Shown here piece after piece: positions 23,025 to 27,867 of a stretch of DNA of 27,867 nt. Below the pieces are notes generated by a model. It did no database searches. It saw only the letters and a list, made by a program, of their open reading frames with translations, and was not told where the DNA came from. The position numbers and the translations under genes are program-made. The stretch is from JBLHRE01 sp047625765 (lineage in GTDB: Bacteria > Bacteroidota > Bacteroidia > Flavobacteriales > JBLHRE01). Location of the stretch: the NCBI GenBank assembly GCA_047625765.1, contig JBLHRE010000006.1, forward strand, positions 1 through 27,867, written 5' to 3'. The first letter of the stretch is position 1. Every line of letters starts with the position of its first letter.

Positions 23025-24538
23025 TATTTATAACGTTTTATTTCACCGCTTTTCACTCGTTTCAAGTAGCTTTTCAAATCAATTTTAACCTCCTTCGATA
23101 AGAAGTATAATCCCAGTATATTTGGGAATGCCATTCCTAAAATCATCATATCAGAAAAATCCATAACAGCTCCTAATGATGATGATGCTCCCACTACAGT
23201 AAACACAAGGAATAATCCTTTATAAAGGTATTCTTGTTTCTTCGTTTGTCCAAACACAAAGGTCCATGCCTTTAAGCCGTAATATGACCAAGAAATCATA
23301 GTTGAGAATGCAAACAATACAATTGCAATCATCAATATGTATTGGAACCAAGGGAATACTGAACTAAAAGCAGCCGAAGTTAATTGAGCACCATCCAAGT
23401 CTGATCCACTATCAGCATAACCTGTAAAAATCAACACCAATGCTGTCATTGTACAAACAACTACCGTATCTATAAAAGGCTCTAACAAAGCAACAATACC
23501 TTCACTAACTGGTTCATCTGTTTTGGCAGCAGAATGTGCAATTGCAGCAGAACCAACACCAGCTTCGTTCGAAAAAGCGGCTCTTTGAAATCCAACAACC
23601 AACACTCCAATAATACCACCTTTAGCAGCTTCAGGTGAGAAAGCTCCATCGAATATCGCACCAAATGCAGCTCCTACTTGGTCGAAATTCATTCCAATAA
23701 TAATCAATGATGTCAGCACATAAATACCTACCATAAAAGGAACAATCTTATCGGTAACCTTAGCAATACTTTTAATACCCCCAATAATTACAATACCAAC
23801 AAAAATGGCCATAATTACACCAAACCAGAATCCATATCCCTGTAAGAATGAAAATTCAGGAACTCCGCTCAATTGTGCAAATGCCTGGTTAGCTTGAAAC
23901 ATGTTTCCTCCTCCAAAAGATCCTCCAATACAAAGAATTGCAAATACAACTGCAAGAACTCTACCTAGTCCGCCCTTACCCATTTTCTCTAAACCGATAG
24001 AGAGGTAATACATTGGCCCACCAGACACTTCACCCTTTTCGTTCACCTTACGGTATTTAACACCTAAGGTACACTCTACAAATTTTGAAGACATTCCTAG
24101 CAATCCTGCTAAAATCATCCAAAAAGTAGCACCAGCACCACCTAAAGAAATCGCGACAGCAACACCTGCAATATTCCCTAAACCAACAGTTGCCGACAAA
24201 GCTGTAACCAAAGCTTGAAAATGAGTCACCTCTCCTACATCACCAGGTTTATCGAAAATACCACGCACCAATTGGATTGCATGTTTAACTCCTTTTAAAT
24301 TGATGAATCCCATTTTAATGGTAAAGAAAATTGCACCAATCACTAACCAAATTACAACTAGGGGTAACTTAAGCCCCATAAAGGCAAATGGCTGCCAAAA
24401 AATAACTGTCCCTAATGCTGAAACAATGGGTTGAAACCAAGCATCAATTGTTTCACTTAATGTTCTTTCTGCTTCCTGAGCCATTAAAAAGACTGGAGAT
24501 ATGACTAATGCTAATAGGCTTAAATAAAATTTCTTCAA
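23024..24538 (-). CDS. Alanine (or glycine):cation symporter, AGCS family
   Basis: 504 residues with about ten membrane segments. The family signature is clear: THFQALVTALSATVGLGNIAGVAVAISLGGAGATFWM at about 104-140, then KFVECTLGVKYR, GGPMYYLSIGL, FQRAAFSNEAGVGSAAIAHSAAKTDEPV near 317-345 and ISWSYYGLKAW. These proteins take up alanine or glycine with Na+ across the inner membrane. Residues 1-20 (KKFYLSLLALVISPVFLMAQ) look like a signal peptide ahead of the first membrane segment. It follows the SDR gene by 46 bp carrying a hairpin and a -7 box. Confidence 0.92.
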   Translation of the reverse strand: MKKFYLSLLALVISPVFLMAQEAERTLSETIDAWFQPIVSALGTVIFWQPFAFMGLKLPLVVIWLVIGAIFFTIKMGFINLKGVKHAIQLVRGIFDKPGDVGEVTHFQALVTALSATVGLGNIAGVAVAISLGGAGATFWMILAGLLGMSSKFVECTLGVKYRKVNEKGEVSGGPMYYLSIGLEKMGKGGLGRVLAVVFAILCIGGSFGGGNMFQANQAFAQLSGVPEFSFLQGYGFWFGVIMAIFVGIVIIGGIKSIAKVTDKIVPFMVGIYVLTSLIIIGMNFDQVGAAFGAIFDGAFSPEAAKGGIIGVLVVGFQRAAFSNEAGVGSAAIAHSAAKTDEPVSEGIVALLEPFIDTVVVCTMTALVLIFTGYADSGSDLDGAQLTSAAFSSVFPWFQYILMIAIVLFAFSTMISWSYYGLKAWTFVFGQTKKQEYLYKGLFLVFTVVGASSSLGAVMDFSDMMILGMAFPNILGLYFLSKEVKIDLKSYLKRVKSGEIKRYK

Positions 24539-24564
24539 ACTATTTATTTTCGTTAATTATTGTG

Positions 24565-24585
24565 AAAGGCTCAAATATAGCCTTT
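24565..24585 (-). promoter_or_regulatory. Hairpin with a -7 promoter box in its loop, before the symporter gene
   Basis: AAAGGCT (24565-24571) and AGCCTTT (24579-24585) form a 7-bp stem. The loop plus its flanking base reads TATATTTG (24579-24572) on the minus strand, a perfect TAnnTTTG box. No clear -33 TTG is seen at 19 bases upstream. It may end the SDR transcript, start the symporter transcript, or both. Confidence 0.45.
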
Positions 24586-25499
24586 TATTTATCTCTTGTT
24601 TTTGATTTTAATTGTTGATCCATGACTTGTAAGGATTCGCGAAAAGATAATGGATGAAAATCCAATTCTTCTATTGCTCGATCCAATACAAAACCAGTAT
24701 ATGGTGGACGCTTAGCTGGCTGACCAAGATCAACCGTTTTGACGGTTGTAACATGCGACTCATCTAGATTCCAAAACTTTGCAATTTCGGAAACGACATC
24801 TCTAATGCTTAGAATGGTACTGCCCGAAACATGATAAACGCCTATTGCTCTTTTACCTATGGCATTGATACAAGCTTCGGCTAAATTTTCTGCCAATGTT
24901 GGGGCTCTAAATTGATCGTCAATGACATTAATTGCATCGCCTTTTTCTAAAGCCGATTTAGCCCATGTTACCAAATTATTTTTCCCGTTGGCCTCTACGC
25001 CAAAGAGTATCATCGTTCGAAGTATACTGTAAGCCACCCCGGAAGTTGATAATGCTTCTTCAGACTCCCATTTGGTTTGTCCATAATATCCCAAAGGATT
25101 TGGAAAGTCACCTTCAGCATAAGGCCCTGACTCACCATCAAAAATAAAATCTGTTGAGATATGCACCATATACGCTCCAACCTTTTTAGAGGCTGCTGCA
25201 ACAGAGCGTGTTGCTGTTACATTTAATGCGTAACATAGGTCTTGTTCCGTTTCACAAGCATCGACATTGGTCATTGCTGCTGTATGTATTACGGCCGTTG
25301 GTTTCCAATCTTCAATTACCTGATCTACTTGTGCAACATCGCACACATCTAAATTTTGAAAAGATGCATTGTACGGCAATGCTATTCTAGAATCGCTTTT
25401 AGAGGTTGCCAACAAGACTACCTGTGGATTATTTGCCAATAGGGTAATAATCTTTTGTCCGAGCAAACCATTGGCTCCGGTTATTAATATTCGTTCCAA
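24585..25499 (-). CDS. SDR-family NAD(P)-dependent sugar-nucleotide reductase (RmlD-like)
   Basis: 304 residues of the extended SDR type. The Rossmann motif TGANGLLG is at 7-14, NLDVCD near 49-54 and AVIHTAAMTNVDACE near 69-83. The catalytic set is the Ser/Thr of HISTDFIFDG (113-122) and Tyr139-x3-Lys143 (YYGQTK). The overall pattern (PNPLGYYGQTKWE, DDQFRAPTLAENLAEA) is that of the RmlD substrate-binding group, which reduces dTDP-4-dehydrorhamnose. No other rml/rfb gene is near, so the substrate is open. The stop overlaps the downstream hairpin. Confidence 0.85.
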   Translation of the reverse strand: MERILITGANGLLGQKIITLLANNPQVVLLATSKSDSRIALPYNASFQNLDVCDVAQVDQVIEDWKPTAVIHTAAMTNVDACETEQDLCYALNVTATRSVAAASKKVGAYMVHISTDFIFDGESGPYAEGDFPNPLGYYGQTKWESEEALSTSGVAYSILRTMILFGVEANGKNNLVTWAKSALEKGDAINVIDDQFRAPTLAENLAEACINAIGKRAIGVYHVSGSTILSIRDVVSEIAKFWNLDESHVTTVKTVDLGQPAKRPPYTGFVLDRAIEELDFHPLSFRESLQVMDQQLKSKTRDK

Positions 25500-25501
25500 A
25501 A

Positions 25502-25660
25502 TTACTTGGGTTTAATTAGAGATAATACGAGGTATAATAATATTGGTGTACCAACACCTAACATAGTAAGTATTACAAAAGCTATTCTAACTCCTGTAAC
25601 ATCAAAATTAAATCGCTCTGCCAACCAGGCGCAAACGCCTAAAATTTTAGGTTCAATCAT
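25502..25660 (-). CDS. Very small PspC-domain membrane protein (52 aa)
   Basis: Too short for most gene finders. ATG 25660 gives MIEPKILGVCAWLAERFNFD, then VTGVRIAFVILTMLGVG and TPILLYLVLSLIKPK. GVC..LAE.F..D...VR..FV is the PspC core and the rest is its single membrane helix, so the domain is complete although nothing else is attached. PspC proteins are inner-membrane factors tied to the phage-shock envelope response in other bacteria. The start overlaps the end of the broken K+ channel gene by 8 bp, and the SDR gene follows after 2 bp. Confidence 0.78.
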   Translation of the reverse strand: MIEPKILGVCAWLAERFNFDVTGVRIAFVILTMLGVGTPILLYLVLSLIKPK

Positions 25661-26060
25661 TTGATGGGTTTAGTTTATTTAGTAGTGCAATCTGTTCTTT
25701 TTTTCCAAGCACAAATAGTTTCGATTCTTTCTGAATTGGAGTATCTCCTCCTGGATTTACAACACAGACATCATCTGCTTGCTTAAAACCTATTACAGAA
25801 GAACCTGCAATATATCTAAAATGTAAATCTCTAAACGTTTTCCCTAAAAACTGCTCTGATAAAAAGCTACAATCTAATTCTTCTAAATTACCATCTAAAA
25901 CAGAACTTGTAATTACCGAAACGGCATAAGCAAATGTAACTAAACTGACTACAATTAATAGGGATGTAAATAGCAACTACCTCGCTATAGTTTTCCACCA
26001 GCACAAAGCCTAATACTCCAAAATGAAAATACTTAGCAATAGCCAAACGGCTGCATACAT
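25653..26060 (-). pseudogene. Broken TrkA-type potassium channel gene
   Basis: Pieces of a two-helix K+ channel with a cytoplasmic RCK part can be read. A start-like MYAAVWLLLSIFI (from 26060) shifts frame near 26013-26026 into FGVLGFVLVENYSE. The next piece is LLFTSLLIVVSLVTFAYAVSVITS, the second pore helix. Then follow LGKTFRDLHFRYIAGSSVIG and VNPGGDTPIQKESKLFVLG, which are the TrkA-C domain. Missing are the pore loop with the TVG(Y/F)GE selectivity filter and the entire Rossmann-type TrkA-N domain (between about residues 35 and 36 of the 107-codon open part). A stop lies directly before the LLFTS piece. The 107-codon part alone could start only at TTG 25976 and would make no pore. I call it a pseudogene. 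Confidence 0.75.
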
Positions 26061-26100
26061 TCTTTTGAACAGACGTTAATAAATTTTCAAAAAGATTGGA

Positions 26101-26322
26101 TTAAAGTTCGAAGGCTGAAGTTTTCTTGGCTATCACGTAATCTTTCAATCGTAGCCAAAATGCCAAGAACAAATAAATAATCACAGGCGAACCCAAAGTA
26201 ATGAATGAGATATAAATAAAGTACAGTCTGATTTTAGAAGCAGGCAATGAAAGTTTCCTGCCCAATCGAGCACATACCCCAAAGGTGTTTCTTTCTATAG
26301 CTGTTCTTATTATTTCTATCAT
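26101..26322 (-). CDS. PspC-domain membrane protein (73 aa)
   Basis: 73 residues: NTFGVCARLGRKLSLPASKIRLYFIYISF, then a membrane helix (TLGSPVIIYLFLAFWL) and a basic tail. The GVC..LG..L..P...IRL.FI pattern is the PspC core as found in Bacteroidota. The start overlaps the stop of the DUF2851 gene by four bases (ATGA), indicating translational coupling. It resembles the smaller PspC protein at 25502-25660; the two now flank the broken channel gene. Confidence 0.78.
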   Translation of the reverse strand: MIEIIRTAIERNTFGVCARLGRKLSLPASKIRLYFIYISFITLGSPVIIYLFLAFWLRLKDYVIAKKTSAFEL

Positions 26323-27587
26323 CCTTTGTTCAATATTTTATAACCAATGGCGCAATTTAGACATTTTTTAGGTTCACAATAATTTCGAAACAACTGAATA
26401 AGTCCTTGAGAATCCATTGCATTATTCGCTTCAAAACCATGTGCTTGAAACATTGATACAATTCTGTTTTTTTCTCCCGGAATTTCCTGAAGCCAATTGA
26501 TACTTTTTTCTTGCAATTGAGAATCATCACAATCTTTGCTATAAGCAAACAACAACGGAATAAAAGCATTGATATACATGTGGTTTAAAAACGATTGCCC
26601 CATTTGTACATTGGTCTTACTCCATCTTTTACCAAAACTGTAATGCTCTTTCCAATATCCTTCTACCCTAATCAAGAAATTTGTTTTACTGGTCTTTAAG
26701 TCTGACTCTTCTATTAATAACCTTAAAAATCTACGATTTTGGTCAATTAGACTTACCAATTGTGCTAATCTTACCGTAGGGAAGTTCCCAGGCCTCATTC
26801 GCATAAACTTCCATTGCTCTTTGTCCATAGTTTTAAAACCATACTTTTTCTGGAGGTATAAAAATTCGTTCTGTAAGCTTATGGCATGAGTGTCATTTTT
26901 TTCTGACAGAAATCCCGAAACCCCAAAAACAAGTGCTTCTATTTGTAAAAAACTGTCTTGCTTTTTTAAAATATGATAGGGTAAGTATTGTGATAATGTG
27001 ATGAATGGCTCCTTATTAACCTCTTGACCAAATACGCGTAAGAGCATCTTATAACTTACTTCTTCCCAATCTCCTTTCGAAGTAACTAATAATTGCTGAA
27101 TCTCATCAACTTTCCGCTCTAACCGCTCTATTGCTAAATTCTCTTTACAGCCATTTTTGGTGAAAGCATCAATAGTCGAAATACTATTTTCACAAGCCAA
27201 TTTACCCTTCGATGCCATCATATTCTGATAGTTCTGAAGGAGGTGGTATTGAATTTTTCCAGCCAATTCAAAACATGGAATCTCATTACCTCGTTGATCT
27301 AAAATGATTTTATCATTTTGATATACAACATGCAAGATGACATTGTTATAAGCAGAATCGTTCTGATGCTTATGAGCAATCCAAGCAGATGAATTGATAT
27401 GAATTTCTACATTGCCAACCCATATAGTATCGCCAATTCTAATTTTAGCATTAAAAAAGTCGGGACCAGAATTGGTATTTATTTCACCTTGAGAAATAAT
27501 CTGAATTAGATCCCCTTCTGTAGTAGTTAACGCAGCAGTGTTAAACTTCTGGTATTGCCATATAAAATGCAGAAATTCTTCTTTCAT
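26319..27587 (-). CDS. DUF2851 family protein
   Basis: 422 residues, full family length. Typical segments are FLHFIWQYQKFN at the N-terminus, INTNSGPDFFNAKIRIGDTIWVGNVEIHI near 35-65, WIAHKHQNDSAYNNVILHVVY, RPGNFPTVRLAQL near 282-295 and the C-terminal Cys cluster C-x5-C-x2-C (CEPKKCLNCAIG) near 405-416. The N-terminal part resembles a nuclease-like fold in some descriptions, but the function is unknown to me. No membrane segment or signal peptide. It heads a tight group with the PspC gene downstream (four-base overlap). Confidence 0.88.
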   Translation of the reverse strand: MKEEFLHFIWQYQKFNTAALTTTEGDLIQIISQGEINTNSGPDFFNAKIRIGDTIWVGNVEIHINSSAWIAHKHQNDSAYNNVILHVVYQNDKIILDQRGNEIPCFELAGKIQYHLLQNYQNMMASKGKLACENSISTIDAFTKNGCKENLAIERLERKVDEIQQLLVTSKGDWEEVSYKMLLRVFGQEVNKEPFITLSQYLPYHILKKQDSFLQIEALVFGVSGFLSEKNDTHAISLQNEFLYLQKKYGFKTMDKEQWKFMRMRPGNFPTVRLAQLVSLIDQNRRFLRLLIEESDLKTSKTNFLIRVEGYWKEHYSFGKRWSKTNVQMGQSFLNHMYINAFIPLLFAYSKDCDDSQLQEKSINWLQEIPGEKNRIVSMFQAHGFEANNAMDSQGLIQLFRNYCEPKKCLNCAIGYKILNKG

Positions 27588-27630
27588 AAGGTTTGGATTT
27601 AGCGTGAAATTTCAAGAACCCGCTGTTCTC

Positions 27631-27867
27631 CTACTGTAATAATATCTTTCGCATACGAACTTGATTATCTGAAGTTACTTTTAAGAAATATAATCCTCGT
27701 GCATGTTGGCTTAAATCGATAACCTCTTCTGTCCGATTACCATTGGATTTATGATAAATAACTTCACCAATAGTATTTATGATTTCTATTAGTGTTTCCA
27801 ACTCCTCTGTTTGGTCAACAGATATATGTACCAATCCCGTACTTGGGTTTGGATAAACCTTAACTGC
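27631..27867 (-). CDS. C-terminal end of a T9SS-secreted protein (type A sorting domain), partial
   Basis: The frame is open to the window edge (78 codons seen). It reads VYPNPSTGLVHISV, IEIINTIGEVIYHK, IDLSQHARGLYFLKV and ends RMRKILLQ, the standard type A sorting domain of the Bacteroidota type IX secretion system. This domain directs a protein across the outer membrane and is cut off on attachment or release. The passenger domain lies outside the window, so the protein's role cannot be told. Confidence 0.9.
   Translation of the reverse strand, partial: AVKVYPNPSTGLVHISVDQTEELETLIEIINTIGEVIYHKSNGNRTEEVIDLSQHARGLYFLKVTSDNQVRMRKILLQ

Noticed and set aside
1..27867. Mobile elements, CRISPR arrays, phage or defence genes
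   Set aside because: No transposase, integrase other than housekeeping XerC, cas gene, or regularly spaced repeat was seen; the lone HSDR_N protein has no restriction partners.

Overview
The window is about 28 kb of AT-rich chromosomal DNA from a member of the Bacteroidota. Three things support this: a CarboxypepD_reg-type TonB-dependent receptor, a YPNPSTG-type T9SS sorting domain, and several perfect copies of the TAnnTTTG -7 promoter box of this phylum. A DUF3467 gene behind rpoC, a DUF2851 gene and a near-absence of Shine-Dalgarno sequences agree. The presence of mqnA (futalosine route to menaquinone) and the lack of any species marker prevent a firm family call. Almost everything is on the minus strand, so transcription runs from high to low coordinates.

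Right end (27867 to 20196, minus): the tail of a T9SS-secreted protein; DUF2851; a PspC-domain protein; a broken K+ channel gene; a second, very small PspC protein of 52 aa; an NAD(P)-dependent sugar reductase/epimerase-like SDR; an alanine:cation symporter; a membrane-anchored helix-hairpin-helix protein; adenine phosphoribosyltransferase; an acyl-CoA dehydrogenase; and rpsU with its own promoter and terminator.

Middle (20084 to 5273, minus): xerC is followed by the wreck of hpf, the ribosome hibernation factor gene. After it comes the large translation/transcription supercluster: tRNA-Thr(UGU), tRNA-Tyr, tRNA-Gly, tRNA-Thr(GGU), tuf, tRNA-Trp, secE, nusG, rplK, rplA, rplJ, rplL, rpoB, rpoC and DUF3467. 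It is closed by a perfect 32-bp palindromic terminator. The order matches the E. coli thrU-tyrU-glyT-thrT-tufB and secE-nusG-rplKAJL-rpoBC segments, with tRNA-Trp inserted. Hairpins sit between rplL and rpoB and between rpoB and rpoC, and rpoB has no in-frame ATG near its start.

Left end (5152 to 1): an EI24/CysZ-like membrane protein; mqnA; a plus-strand HSDR_N-type nuclease-fold protein convergent with mqnA and divergent from holA; holA; a degraded EVE-domain gene; and the N-terminal two thirds of a TonB-dependent receptor with a clear promoter.

No CRISPR array, insertion sequence, prophage or defence island is visible. The most notable signal is gene decay: three small genes (hpf, a TrkA-type K+ channel, an EVE-domain protein) are broken by several independent lesions each, while the core genes around them are intact. 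The hpf case is the most striking. The lost start codon (ATG to ATA) keeps the overlapping xerC stop codon, and a frameshift and an internal TGA follow.
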